DNA of 64,000 bases, taken from contig CAJTAK010000016.1 in the NCBI GenBank assembly GCA_910574255.1, positions 1-64,000 of the forward strand. The letters run 5' to 3'. The DNA comes from Clostridia bacterium. Its GTDB lineage: Bacteria; Bacillota; Clostridia; Lachnospirales; Lachnospiraceae. Every line of letters starts with the position of its first letter. Positions within the stretch are counted from its first letter, which is position 1. Shown here piece after piece: positions 53,024 through 61,448 of the stretch. The translations under genes were made by a program, and so were the position numbers. Below the pieces are notes generated by a model. That model ran no database searches, was not told the DNA's origin, and saw only the letters and a list, made by a program, of their open reading frames with translations.

Positions 53024-53038
53024 AATATTCGCACGTAA

Positions 53039-53112
53039 CGGAGTATGGCGTAGCTTGGTAGCGCGCTCGGCTGGGGGCCGAGAGGTCGCAGGTTCAAATC
53101 CTGTTACTCCGA
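53039..53112 (+). tRNA. tRNA-Pro (anticodon GGG)
   Basis: A 74-base cloverleaf: acceptor CGGAGTA with TACTCCG, D arm with GGTAGCGC, anticodon stem CTCGG / CCGAG around the loop CTGGGGG (anticodon GGG), T stem GCAGG / CCTGT around TTCAAAT, discriminator A. CCA is not encoded. Promoter and terminator flank it closely. Confidence 0.95.
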
Positions 53113-53123
53113 TCTAAAGGCAG

Positions 53124-53154
53124 GAGCTGTAGCAGACATTGCAACAGCTCTTTT
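53124..53154 (+). terminator. Terminator of the tRNA-Pro gene
   Basis: GAGCTGT / ACAGCTC stem (53124-53130 with 53144-53150), 13-base loop and TTTT. Confidence 0.8.
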
Positions 53155-53212
53155 GTATTATACAGCGTTCTGATTTTTCCTGCAAGGAGTAAGATGGGGC
53201 CGGATCTTTCTA

Positions 53213-53241
53213 TTGACAAAGTCCCCGGCAACTGCTATATT
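53213..53241 (+). promoter_or_regulatory. glnA promoter
   Basis: TTGACA (53213-53218), 17-base spacer, TATATT (53236-53241); transcription is expected near 53248, giving a leader of about 90 bases. Confidence 0.75.
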
Positions 53242-53253
53242 TTGAAACAGAGC

Positions 53254-53289
53254 AAAGGCGTTCAATATAGGGAAAGAGCGCCTTTTTTT
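53254..53289 (+). terminator. Terminator-like hairpin in the glnA leader
   Basis: AAAGGCG / CGCCTTT (53254-53260 with 53279-53285), an 18-base loop and seven T, ending 52 bases before the glnA start. An intrinsic terminator inside a leader, with an ANTAR protein gene downstream, fits transcription antitermination control. Confidence 0.7.
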
Positions 53290-53340
53290 GCATCTTAAAA
53301 GCTTTATGTAAAAAAGCACGGATAGGAAAGGAGAGATGAA

Positions 53341-54687
53341 ATGAGCCGTTATTCAAAAAAAGATATTCTCAGGCTGGTAGAGGAGGAAGACGTGGAGTTT
53401 ATTCGCCTGCAGTTTACGGATCTATACGGCAATCTGAAAAATGCGGCTATCACTGTGAGCCAGCTGGAACGAGTGCTGGATAATAATTATGTATTTGACG
53501 GTTCCTGTGTAGATGGATTTGTGGATGATAATGATACGGATATGTTTCTGTGCCCGGATCTGGATACCTTTGTAATATTTCCATGGAGGCCTCAGCAGGG
53601 GAAGGTTGCCCGTCTGATCTGTGATATAAAAAGACCGGACGGAACTCCCTATGAGAGTGATCCCAGGTATATTTTAAAAAAGGTTTTAAAAGAAGCGGAA
53701 GATATGGGTTATCAGTTCGATGTGGGGCCGGAATGTGAATTTTTTCTGTTTCATACGGATGATAATGGGGAGCCTACGACCTTCAGCCATGAACGGGCCG
53801 GATATTGTGATATGAGCCCCATTGATCTGGGTGAAAATGCAAGGCGTGATATGGTTATGACCCTGGAGGAAATGGATTTCGAGGTAGAATCCTCTTTCCA
53901 TGAGGTAGCCTCTGCTCAGCATGAGATTGATTTTCGTTATGGCGAGGCAATGCTGACGGCGGATCACATTATGACCTTTAAACTGGCGGTAAAGGCTATC
54001 GCAAGACGGTTCGGACTTCACGCTACCTTTATGCCGAAGCCGAAAACCGGTGAGAATGGTTCCGGTATGCATACCAATATGTCTCTGTCCAGAAACGGGA
54101 GAAATATGTTTCAGGATGACAAGGATCCCAATGGCTTAAGCAAAGAGGCGTACTATTTTATCGGCGGAATTATGAAGCATGCCAAGGGGATTACGGCAAT
54201 CACCAATCCCTTGGTAAATTCCTACAAGCGCCTGTTTCCGGCCCAGCAGGCATCGGGCTATATGGCTCCGGGCTATGTGGCATGGTCTGCGGTAAACCGT
54301 GCGCAATTGATTCGGATTCCTGCTCAGCGGGGTGAGAACGTAAGGATTGAACTGCGCAGTCCGGATCCCTCCTGCAATCCCTATCTGGCGCTGGCCGTAT
54401 GTCTGGCAGCAGGATTAGAGGGAATTCGGGAGCATATTATGCCGCCGGAACCGGTGGATCGAAACAGCCGCCGGATGGCAGAAGAGGAACGGAAGGCCAA
54501 AGGAATTGAGGCGCTGCCCCGAAGCCTGGAGGAAGCTCTTGATGCCATGGAAGCGGATGCTTTGGTGATGAAGGTTTTAGGAGAAAAAGTCAGCCGCAGT
54601 TACATTCAGGCAAAGCGCAGGGAGTGGGAGGAATATTGTACTCAGGTATCTGCCTGGGAGCTTGACAGCTATCTGTATCGGATTTAA
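53341..54687 (+). CDS. glnA: Type I glutamine synthetase
   Basis: A 448-residue GSI, normal length for the short alpha form. The start is typical (YSKKDILRLVEEEDVEFIRLQFTDLYG) and the active-site blocks FDGSCVDGF, GPECEFFLF, NGSGMHTNMSL, and NPLVNSYKRL are present. It makes glutamine from glutamate, ammonia and ATP. AAAGGAGAG precedes the ATG. An ANTAR regulator follows by 33 bases, and the leader carries a terminator-like hairpin, so control by nitrogen through antitermination is likely. Confidence 0.97.
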   Translation: MSRYSKKDILRLVEEEDVEFIRLQFTDLYGNLKNAAITVSQLERVLDNNYVFDGSCVDGFVDDNDTDMFLCPDLDTFVIFPWRPQQGKVARLICDIKRPDGTPYESDPRYILKKVLKEAEDMGYQFDVGPECEFFLFHTDDNGEPTTFSHERAGYCDMSPIDLGENARRDMVMTLEEMDFEVESSFHEVASAQHEIDFRYGEAMLTADHIMTFKLAVKAIARRFGLHATFMPKPKTGENGSGMHTNMSLSRNGRNMFQDDKDPNGLSKEAYYFIGGIMKHAKGITAITNPLVNSYKRLFPAQQASGYMAPGYVAWSAVNRAQLIRIPAQRGENVRIELRSPDPSCNPYLALAVCLAAGLEGIREHIMPPEPVDRNSRRMAEEERKAKGIEALPRSLEEALDAMEADALVMKVLGEKVSRSYIQAKRREWEEYCTQVSAWELDSYLYRI

Positions 54688-54720
54688 TGCTTTACAAAAC
54701 GAGATTAGGAGGGGCGCATA

Positions 54721-55266
54721 ATGAATATCATTGTATTGTTTCCAAAGGCAGAGGATGCCGGAAATGTGCGCAGCCTTCTGGTGCGGCATGGATTTCAAGT
54801 GTCAGCGGTCTGCACTACGGGGGCGCAGGCATTGACACAGGCCAATGCTCTGGATGATGGAATTCTGGTCTGTGGTTATAAATATCCGGATATGATTTAT
54901 TCAGAACTGAGGGCCGCCCTTCCCTCCCATTTTGAGATGCTGCTGGTAGCTTCGCAGCGGGTATTGGGTGAATGTTATGATCCCTCTCTCATGTGTGTTG
55001 CAATGCCGATCAAGGTGCGGGAGCTTTTAAATACGCTGGATCTGATGGGGGAGCAGATTGCCCGACGGAAAAAGCGTCTTCGGCTGAAACCCAAAGTGCG
55101 CTCAGAGGAAGAGAAAAAGATACTTTGGGAGGCCAAGCACCTGCTTATGGAACGAAATCATATGAGTGAGGAAGAGGCCCACCGATATATTCAAAAATGC
55201 AGCATGGACAGCGGCACCAATCTGATAGAAACGGCGCAGATGGTATTAAGTATTATGAACTTTTAA
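54721..55266 (+). CDS. ANTAR-domain antiterminator
   Basis: A 181-residue protein: a receiver-like N-terminal domain (about 1-120) that lacks the usual phospho-Asp setting (DDGILVCGYKYP), and an ANTAR RNA-binding domain (about 120-180: AKHLLMERNHMSEEEAHRYIQKCSMD). ANTAR proteins bind paired hairpins in leader RNA and stop terminators from forming. The likely target is the hairpin at 53254-53289 ahead of glnA. AGGAGG precedes the ATG. In clostridia such proteins sit next to nitrogen genes. Confidence 0.9.
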   Translation: MNIIVLFPKAEDAGNVRSLLVRHGFQVSAVCTTGAQALTQANALDDGILVCGYKYPDMIYSELRAALPSHFEMLLVASQRVLGECYDPSLMCVAMPIKVRELLNTLDLMGEQIARRKKRLRLKPKVRSEEEKKILWEAKHLLMERNHMSEEEAHRYIQKCSMDSGTNLIETAQMVLSIMNF

Positions 55267-55335
55267 AGTTCTGCGGAACTGGAATATTTAAAACAGCGGA
55301 ACTTAGACAGTGCACTGTATAAGTTCTGCGGAACT
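55266..55335. repeat. Direct repeat of a small hairpin before dapF
   Basis: AAGTTCTGCGGAACT occurs at 55266-55280 and exactly again at 55321-55335; each copy folds as AGTTC / GAACT with a TGCG loop. The palindrome ACAGTGCACTGT (55307-55318) lies between, and a partial copy (GCGGAACTTAG) at 55296. The block is the whole gap between the ANTAR gene and dapF. Confidence 0.75.
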
Positions 55336-55351
55336 AAAAATGGAGAGAAAA

Positions 55352-56215
55352 ATGAAGTTTACAAAAATGCATGGAATCGGCAATGATTATGTCTATGTTG
55401 ACTGCACAAAGGAACCCTTAAAGAATCCGGAGGAAACAGCCCGGCTGGTGAGTGATCGGCATAAAGGCATCGGAGGAGATGGTTTGATTCTTATTCAGCC
55501 TTCACAAGAAGCGGACTTTGAGATGGCTATGTACAATGCGGACGGTTCCTACGGAAAAATGTGCGGCAATGGAATCCGCTGTGTGGCAAAATATGTGTAT
55601 GATCACGGCTTGACGGACAAGACGGACTTAAAAATTCTTTCCGGAGGTGCAGTGAAGTATCTGAAGCTGACGGTGACGGATGGAAAGGTATCACAGGTAC
55701 GGGTGAATATGGGAGAACCTATCTTAAAACCGGCACTGATTCCGGTAGTCGGGGAGGGGGAACGGCTGGTGGCGGAACCTGTCTGTGTTGATGGAAAGTC
55801 CTACAAAATGACTTGTATATCTATGGGAAATCCTCATGCAGTTGTTTTTATGGAGGATGTAAAGGGCTTGGAGTTGGAAAAGCTAGGTCCAAAGTTTGAG
55901 AAACATGAGCGTTTTCCGGACCGAGTGAACACAGAATTCGTGCGTATTATTGATAGAGCAACCCTGGAAATGCGTGTGTGGGAACGAGGCTCCGGCGAAA
56001 CCATGGCCTGTGGAACAGGAGCTTGTGCGGTAGCGGTGGCTGCGGCTTTGAACGGCTTTGCAGGACGCAGCGTTACGGTCCGGCTTCTTGGGGGAGACTT
56101 ACGGATTGATTGGAGTGAGGAGGATAACTGTGTATATATGACAGGCCCTGCGGCAGAGGTCTTTCAGGGAGAGATTGATTTGGAAATGCTGCGGAACCAG
56201 TGCGTAGCAACTTAA
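55352..56215 (+). CDS. dapF: Diaminopimelate epimerase
   Basis: A 287-residue DapF with both catalytic cysteines, in MYNADGSYGKMCGNGIRC and GETMACGTGACA. It interconverts LL- and meso-diaminopimelate for lysine and peptidoglycan. ATG 55352 is chosen from GGAGAG close upstream; the frame is open further 5' through the repeat region. The next gene is dapL, which makes LL-diaminopimelate in one step. Confidence 0.96.
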   Translation: MKFTKMHGIGNDYVYVDCTKEPLKNPEETARLVSDRHKGIGGDGLILIQPSQEADFEMAMYNADGSYGKMCGNGIRCVAKYVYDHGLTDKTDLKILSGGAVKYLKLTVTDGKVSQVRVNMGEPILKPALIPVVGEGERLVAEPVCVDGKSYKMTCISMGNPHAVVFMEDVKGLELEKLGPKFEKHERFPDRVNTEFVRIIDRATLEMRVWERGSGETMACGTGACAVAVAAALNGFAGRSVTVRLLGGDLRIDWSEEDNCVYMTGPAAEVFQGEIDLEMLRNQCVAT

Positions 56216-56219
56216 TCAG

Positions 56220-56309
56220 TAATATCCCATCAATGCACAAATCAATTTACAGACGCATGCATCTGCGGCTGGGAATTGATTTAGATTGGGGTGTATTGAT
56301 GGGATATTA
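56220..56309. repeat. 90-base nested inverted repeat between dapF and dapL
   Basis: Outer arms TAATATCCCATCAAT (56220-56234) and ATTGATGGGATATTA (56295-56309) are perfect over 15 bases and extend four more with one G-T pair. Inner arms AAATCAATT / AATTGATTT (56239-56247 with 56274-56282) continue the stem around a 26-base loop. It fills the gap between the genes and could be a palindromic repeat element or mRNA stabiliser. Confidence 0.8.
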
Positions 56310-56335
56310 CGGAACTTAGAATAGGAGGAAATACC

Positions 56336-57550
56336 ATGTATAAAATTAATGACAATTACTTAAAACTGCCGGGCAGCTATCTTTTTTCTACTATTGGCAA
56401 GAAGGTGGCGGCTTACTCGTCAGAGCACCCGGAAAAGAGCATCATTCGTTTGGGCATAGGAGATGTGACCCAGCCTTTGGCTCCGGCGATTCTGGAGGCT
56501 ATGCATAAGGCTGTAGACGAGATGGGGGATGCAAAGACCTTTCGGGGTTATGCGCCGGATTTGGGCTATGAATTTTTAAGAAATGCCATTGCCAGGGAAG
56601 ACTATCAAGCCCGGGGAGCGGACATCAAAGCGGACGAAATCTTTGTGAGTGATGGCGCAAAATGTGATTCCGGTAATATTCAGGAGATTTTCAGCCTGGA
56701 TAATAAGATTGCGGTCTGCGATCCCGTGTATCCCGTTTATGTGGATACCAATGCCATGGCAGGCAGAACAGGAACCTACGATGCCAAAACGGAAATGTGG
56801 AGCGACGTGATCTATATGCCCTGTTTGGAAGAGAATGGCTTTGCTCCGGAGCTTCCAAAGGAGACACCGGATCTTATTTACCTGTGTTTCCCCAATAATC
56901 CCACCGGTTCCACTATCACAAAGGAGCAATTGCAGGTATGGGTAGATTATGCCAACCGTGCAGGGGCCGTGATTATCTACGATGCAGCATATGAAGCGTA
57001 TATTTCCGAGGAAAATGTGCCCCATACCATCTACGAATGCCAAGGAGCTTTGAACTGTGCCATTGAGCTGAAAAGCTTTTCCAAGAATGCAGGCTTTACA
57101 GGAGTGCGTCTGGGTTATACAGTCATCCCCAAGGACTTGAAATGCGGAGATGTGTCTCTTCATGCATTGTGGGCAAGACGTCATGGAACCAAATACAATG
57201 GGGCTCCCTACATCATCCAGCGGGCGGGAGAGGCTGTCTACTCCGAGGCGGGAAAAGCTCAGCTAAAGGAACAGGTGGCCTACTACATGAAGAATGCCAA
57301 AACCATCCGGGAGGGTCTTAAGAGTGCCGGCTACACTGTATCCGGAGGAATTAATGCCCCCTATATCTGGTTGAAAACACCGGGCAATATGACCTCCTGG
57401 GAATTCTTTGACTATCTTCTGGAAAAAGCCGGTGTAGTAGGAACGCCTGGCTCCGGCTTTGGTCCTAGCGGAGAAGGATATTTCCGGCTGACAGCCTTCG
57501 GCTCCTATGAAAATACACTGGCGGCGCTGGAGCGGATTAAGAAGATGTAG
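56336..57550 (+). CDS. dapL: LL-diaminopimelate aminotransferase
   Basis: A 404-residue class I/II aminotransferase with the DapL features: [14 protein letters not shown] early, [15 protein letters not shown], the PLP lysine in [15 protein letters not shown], and [17 protein letters not shown] near the end. It converts tetrahydrodipicolinate directly to LL-DAP with glutamate, the variant used by many clostridia. AGGAGG precedes the ATG. It works directly with dapF upstream. Confidence 0.96.
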   Translation: MYKINDNYLKLPGSYLFSTIGKKVAAYSSEHPEKSIIRLGIGDVTQPLAPAILEAMHKAVDEMGDAKTFRGYAPDLGYEFLRNAIAREDYQARGADIKADEIFVSDGAKCDSGNIQEIFSLDNKIAVCDPVYPVYVDTNAMAGRTGTYDAKTEMWSDVIYMPCLEENGFAPELPKETPDLIYLCFPNNPTGSTITKEQLQVWVDYANRAGAVIIYDAAYEAYISEENVPHTIYECQGALNCAIELKSFSKNAGFTGVRLGYTVIPKDLKCGDVSLHALWARRHGTKYNGAPYIIQRAGEAVYSEAGKAQLKEQVAYYMKNAKTIREGLKSAGYTVSGGINAPYIWLKTPGNMTSWEFFDYLLEKAGVVGTPGSGFGPSGEGYFRLTAFGSYENTLAALERIKKM

Positions 57551-57576
57551 ATAGGAATAAAGAATTTTTTGAATTT

Positions 57577-57630
57577 AAGCCATAGGAAATGTCAATACAG
57601 ATTGTATTTGACAGATTCCCGTGGCTTTTT
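57577..57630 (+). terminator. Terminator after dapL
   Basis: A long interrupted stem from AAGCCA / TGGCTT (57577-57582 with 57622-57627) through TGTCAA / TTGACA-type inner pairs, with a T-run. Confidence 0.8.
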
Positions 57631-57866
57631 AGGTATTATAAAAAAAGCCGGATTGCAGTTATGGATGTAATTTTCTATTTGATATTGCAATAGCTGTATT
57701 TTTGAATTTGAATATTGGAGAAACTATTTCTTGCATAAGGTTTAAGAACAAAAGTCATTTTTCAGACCTGCGCTAATCACTTTGCCGATTGATATGGGGC
57801 TATATGGTTAAGATATTAAAATTAACAAGCTTAAAATTTTGTATAGAAGTTTCCCGTAGAAAAACA

Positions 57867-57895
57867 TTTACATTGAAATCAGATTTTACTATAAT
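57867..57895 (+). promoter_or_regulatory. Promoter of the FtsA-like gene
   Basis: TTTACA (57867-57872), 17-base spacer, TATAAT (57890-57895), about 60 bases ahead of the ATG. Confidence 0.75.
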
Positions 57896-57957
57896 GGTGT
57901 GTAGAAAAGCTGTGAGGGCAGGCAAAAGGCCTGCTCCAATGACGCAGGAGGGAAAGC

Positions 57958-60225
57958 ATGGCGGCAGTACAGGTAAAAAAGGCACAGATACAGGCGGAAC
58001 AGACTATTTTTGCTCTGGATATCGGAACCCGGAGCATTATCGGAATGGTGGGAACCGTGGAGAATGAAAAGGTCCGGATCATTGCGATTGAAAGGGAAGA
58101 GCATGCGGAACGGGCGATGATCGATGGACAGATCGAGAATATAGATAAGGTAGCGGCTCTGGCCGGAAAGGTGAAGCAGAGGCTTGAGAGCAAGCTTCAT
58201 TTTAAGCTGGAGCGTGTGTGCGTGGCGGCGGCTGGAAGGGCTCTTCGGACCAAACGGGCGGAATTTGAGATGGAGGTTTCGGGAAAGGAGCTTATTGATG
58301 ACGAGATCATCAGCCGTTTGGAGGCAGGAGCCATCAGCAAGGCAGAGGAAGTTTTTGATGCGGAGAACCGGGCTATGGAGGACAACCGCCGGTTTTATCT
58401 GGTGGGTTATACGGTGTGTCAGTATTATCTGGATAAATATATGATTTCCAGTCTGAAGGATCACCGGGGAAAGAGCGTGAAGGTGGATCTCATAGCCACC
58501 TTCCTGCCAAGTGAGGTAGTGGAAAGTCTCTATACTACTATGAACAAGATCGGGCTGGAGGTGGCGAGCATCACCCTGGAGCCTATTGCTGCTATCAATG
58601 CGGCGATTCCGGCCAATCTGCGGCTTTTAAATCTGGTAATGGTGGATATTGGCGCCGGGACCTCGGACATTGCGGCCTGCACGGACGGAAGTGTGACCGG
58701 CTATACTATGGCTACCGTGGCAGGTGACGAGGTGACGGAGACCTTGATGAAGGAATATCTGGTGGATTTTCAGATGGCGGAATCTATGAAGGCTCAGGCG
58801 GACCAGGAGGAGGAAATCACCTTTACGGATATTCTGGGCTTTGAGCAGACGATTTCCAGGGATGAGCTTTTGGAGTGTATACAGGACACCTCGGATCTTC
58901 TTTGCAGGGAGATTGCGGAGAAGATATTGGAAATTAATGGGAATCCGCCCTCGGCGCTGTTTCTGGCAGGAGGCGGCAGTAAGCTTACGGGGCTTAAGGA
59001 GGGCTTGACGGCGGCTTTGCAGATGGATGCCAAGCGTGTAGCCATTGCGGGCAATAATTTCCGGACCAGTGCATTTTCCGATGAATATGACCTGAACAAT
59101 CCGGAATATGCGACACCTCTTGGGATTGTGGTTTCTTCGGGCTTGAATCTTATTAATGCCAGCTTCCGTGTGCTTTTAAATGGCAGACCGGCGAATCTGT
59201 TCCGAAGCGGCAGTTTTACGGCCCTCAATCTTTTGATGATGAACGGCTACAGCTTTTTGGATATTATGGGACGCAGCGGTGCGAATCTGGTTGTGACAGT
59301 GAATGGAAAGCGGAAAGTGTTCTACGGAACACCGGTGGAGCCTGCTGCGCTGTTTATTAATAAAAAGGAAGGGCGGCTGTCAGAGATTATCCAGGCAGGG
59401 GATGAGATTGATTTTACTCCGGCTGTTTCGGGAGTGTCCGCTAAGGCGAGCCTTGGAGATATTGACGGGGCGGCGGATGCTGTGGAGCTGACCCTCAATG
59501 GAATACCTGCGGATCTGGAAACACAGCTGAAAATGGGCGATGTGATTGTGATGAGGTGTCCGGGTGAGGATGCGGAGCCGGAGGAAGCTGCAGAAACCGA
59601 AGGAACTGTGGAATCGGATGCTGTGCCTGAGCCGGAAGAAGGAACGGAGCCGGAAAGGGCGGTTGCGTCAGAGAAAGCAGCAGAGCCGGAAAAGACAGTT
59701 GTGCCAGATAGAGCAGCAGAGCCGGAAAAAACAGTTGTGCCAGAGCGGGCAGCAGAACCAGAAAGGATAGCTGTGCCAAGGAGGGCGGCAGAGCCGGACA
59801 TGACAGTCGTACCGGAGCCGGCGGAAGCCGTTGAAAAATCCGGTGAACCGTTAAGTGGGGGAGAAGCGACCAAGACAGCGGATGATGTGAAGCCGGAAGA
59901 GGCACCGAAGCCGGTGCTGAATCCTCAGGGGAATTTTGCGCAGCGCTCTGTTTTGGAGGCGGTATCTTCCGGCTCTGAGGCTGCAAAAGGGGAAAAAGCG
60001 CCTGTGCAGCCTCCGGAGATACATTTTCATCTGAATGGCCTGCCCATTACTCTGCCCAGAAAAGCGGATGGGACGCCTTATTTTCTGATGGATATGATTC
60101 AGTATTCCGGAATTGATTTGAAGCAGCCTAAAGGACGGATTGTTCTTATGGTCAATGGGATTCAGGGATTGTTTCAGCAGGAGCTTAAGGACGGAGATAA
60201 TATTCGGATTGAGGAAGAGATGTAA
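57958..60225 (+). CDS. FtsA-like protein with a long Glu/Pro-rich C-terminal extension
   Basis: A 755-residue actin-like protein. Residues about 15-385 are an FtsA-type core (FALDIGTRSIIGMVG; VDIGAGTSDIAAC; FLAGGGSKL), normal FtsA size being about 420. Residues 400-540 are extra alpha/beta units. Residues about 540-640 are low complexity with a repeating AAEPE/VVPE pattern, and the last 70 residues form a beta-grasp-like domain (HFHLNGLPITLPRK to VLMVNGIQG). No terminal amphipathic helix is seen. The role in division or envelope assembly is inferred from the core. AGGAGGG precedes the ATG. Confidence 0.82.
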   Translation: MAAVQVKKAQIQAEQTIFALDIGTRSIIGMVGTVENEKVRIIAIEREEHAERAMIDGQIENIDKVAALAGKVKQRLESKLHFKLERVCVAAAGRALRTKRAEFEMEVSGKELIDDEIISRLEAGAISKAEEVFDAENRAMEDNRRFYLVGYTVCQYYLDKYMISSLKDHRGKSVKVDLIATFLPSEVVESLYTTMNKIGLEVASITLEPIAAINAAIPANLRLLNLVMVDIGAGTSDIAACTDGSVTGYTMATVAGDEVTETLMKEYLVDFQMAESMKAQADQEEEITFTDILGFEQTISRDELLECIQDTSDLLCREIAEKILEINGNPPSALFLAGGGSKLTGLKEGLTAALQMDAKRVAIAGNNFRTSAFSDEYDLNNPEYATPLGIVVSSGLNLINASFRVLLNGRPANLFRSGSFTALNLLMMNGYSFLDIMGRSGANLVVTVNGKRKVFYGTPVEPAALFINKKEGRLSEIIQAGDEIDFTPAVSGVSAKASLGDIDGAADAVELTLNGIPADLETQLKMGDVIVMRCPGEDAEPEEAAETEGTVESDAVPEPEEGTEPERAVASEKAAEPEKTVVPDRAAEPEKTVVPERAAEPERIAVPRRAAEPDMTVVPEPAEAVEKSGEPLSGGEATKTADDVKPEEAPKPVLNPQGNFAQRSVLEAVSSGSEAAKGEKAPVQPPEIHFHLNGLPITLPRKADGTPYFLMDMIQYSGIDLKQPKGRIVLMVNGIQGLFQQELKDGDNIRIEEEM

Positions 60226-60347
60226 TCATTCCGTTATCTGAATGAATGATATGTTTTCGTAAATGCAGTTATGGCAAATGTGTTAATAAGGTCACGGACG
60301 AAAAGGGACTTGTTTTATCCTCTGTGGCAGAGAAGGAAGAAACATTT

Positions 60348-61154
60348 ATGAAGATAGCAGATATTCATATACACGTATTTCCAGATAAGCTGGCGGAAAA
60401 GGCGGCGCATTCCATCGGTGAATTTTACGACAAAACTGCTTATACTATTGCGAGTACGGAGCGTCTGGTCAATGAGCTTGCAGAGGCCGGCATCAGCCGT
60501 TGTGTGATAAGCAATTCCGCCACCACGCCCAAGCAGGTTCGCAATATTAATACCTTTTTGGCCCAGGCAGCCCATGAGCATCCCGGTTTTATGGGCTTTG
60601 GCTCTCTCTATCCGGGGATGGAGGGCTATGAGGAGGAGTTGGACCGGATGGAGGAGCTGGGGCTTCGGGGGCTTAAGATTCATCCGGATTTTCAAAGGGT
60701 TCCCATTGATGCTTCCTGTGGAATTGATATGTATCGTTCCATAGCCAGAAGAGGACTTCCGGTGCTGTTCCATATGGGGGATGACCGCTATGATTATTCC
60801 TCACCCAAGCGCCTGACGAATCTCCTTAGAAAGGTGCCGGATTTGAAGGTGATTGCCGCTCATTTCGGGGGATGGACCATCTGGGAGCGATCGTTGAATC
60901 ATCCCCAGCCGGAGAATGTTCTCTATGATACCTCCAGTACGATTCCGCTGGTATCTGAGGAACTGGTATACCGCATGTTTGACCGCTTCGGTCCGGAACG
61001 GTTCCTCTTTGGCTCGGACTTTCCCATGTGGAAGCCTAAGGATGCGGTGGAGCAGCTCTTGCGCTTTGATCTGGGAGAAGACGTAATGGAGAAGATTTTG
61101 TATGGGAATTTCTGCAAGCTGCTGGGGCTGGATGCGGAGGAGGCAAGCAGCTAG
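60348..61154 (+). CDS. Metal-dependent amidohydrolase (TIM barrel)
   Basis: A 268-residue amidohydrolase of the ACMSD/PF04909 group: DIHIHVF near the start, KIHPDFQ, AAHFGGW and the terminal GSDFPMW supply the metal ligands. Substrates are usually small acids or amides; this one cannot be named. ATG 60348 is chosen from GAAGGAAG upstream. Weakly linked to the FtsA-like gene by 122 bases. Confidence 0.88.
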   Translation: MKIADIHIHVFPDKLAEKAAHSIGEFYDKTAYTIASTERLVNELAEAGISRCVISNSATTPKQVRNINTFLAQAAHEHPGFMGFGSLYPGMEGYEEELDRMEELGLRGLKIHPDFQRVPIDASCGIDMYRSIARRGLPVLFHMGDDRYDYSSPKRLTNLLRKVPDLKVIAAHFGGWTIWERSLNHPQPENVLYDTSSTIPLVSEELVYRMFDRFGPERFLFGSDFPMWKPKDAVEQLLRFDLGEDVMEKILYGNFCKLLGLDAEEASS

Positions 61155-61281
61155 TAGTCCGTTATGTCCCATCTTCTGAACTTGCACACACAAGAAAATA
61201 TCCTCGAAAATTTGCACGGGAACTTCAAGTATGGACTACGAGAAGACAGGTATAAGAGTGTGGAAAGAGCATAGAATAGAT

Positions 61282-61326
61282 ATATGCCTTATATGCTTCT
61301 GTGATAAGGAGCCATATAAGGCATAT
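61282..61326. terminator. 14-bp stem-loop after the amidohydrolase gene
   Basis: ATATGCCTTATATG / CATATAAGGCATAT (61282-61295 with 61313-61326), perfect, 17-base loop, short T-rich tail. A terminator or operator. Confidence 0.55.
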
Positions 61327-61387
61327 TGTTTGCAAGTCAAAAATTACTAATGTGTAATTTGGTAATGTATAAATTACTAAAATGTAA

Positions 61388-61416
61388 TTGACTAAATAAA
61401 AACGGTATGTTATAGT
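61388..61416 (+). promoter_or_regulatory. Predicted promoter of the AAA ATPase gene
   Basis: TTGACT (61388-61393), 17-base spacer, TATAGT (61411-61416), 33 bases ahead of the ATG. Confidence 0.65.
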
Positions 61417-61448
61417 ATAGGCAGGAAAGAATCTTGGGAGGTTAGGGG

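Larger units (their letters stand above)
57551..57957. other. Non-coding gap before the FtsA-like gene
   Basis: A 407-base gap: the dapL terminator at 57577-57630, an AT-rich stretch with nothing recognised (57631-57866), then a promoter at 57867-57895 and the leader of the FtsA-like gene. Confidence 0.6.
61155..61448. other. Non-coding gap with an IR and AT-rich repeats
   Basis: Contains a 14-bp inverted repeat (61282-61326), a stretch of related TTACTAA / GTAATT words (61340-61390), and the promoter of the ATPase gene. Confidence 0.5.

Noticed and set aside
59322-59986. Two long open frames opposite the FtsA-like gene
   Set aside because: They mirror the repetitive Glu/Pro codons of the sense gene and have no ribosome binding site.
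61340-61390. TTACTAA / GTAATT words before the ATPase gene
   Set aside because: Irregular and AT-rich; no consistent unit length.
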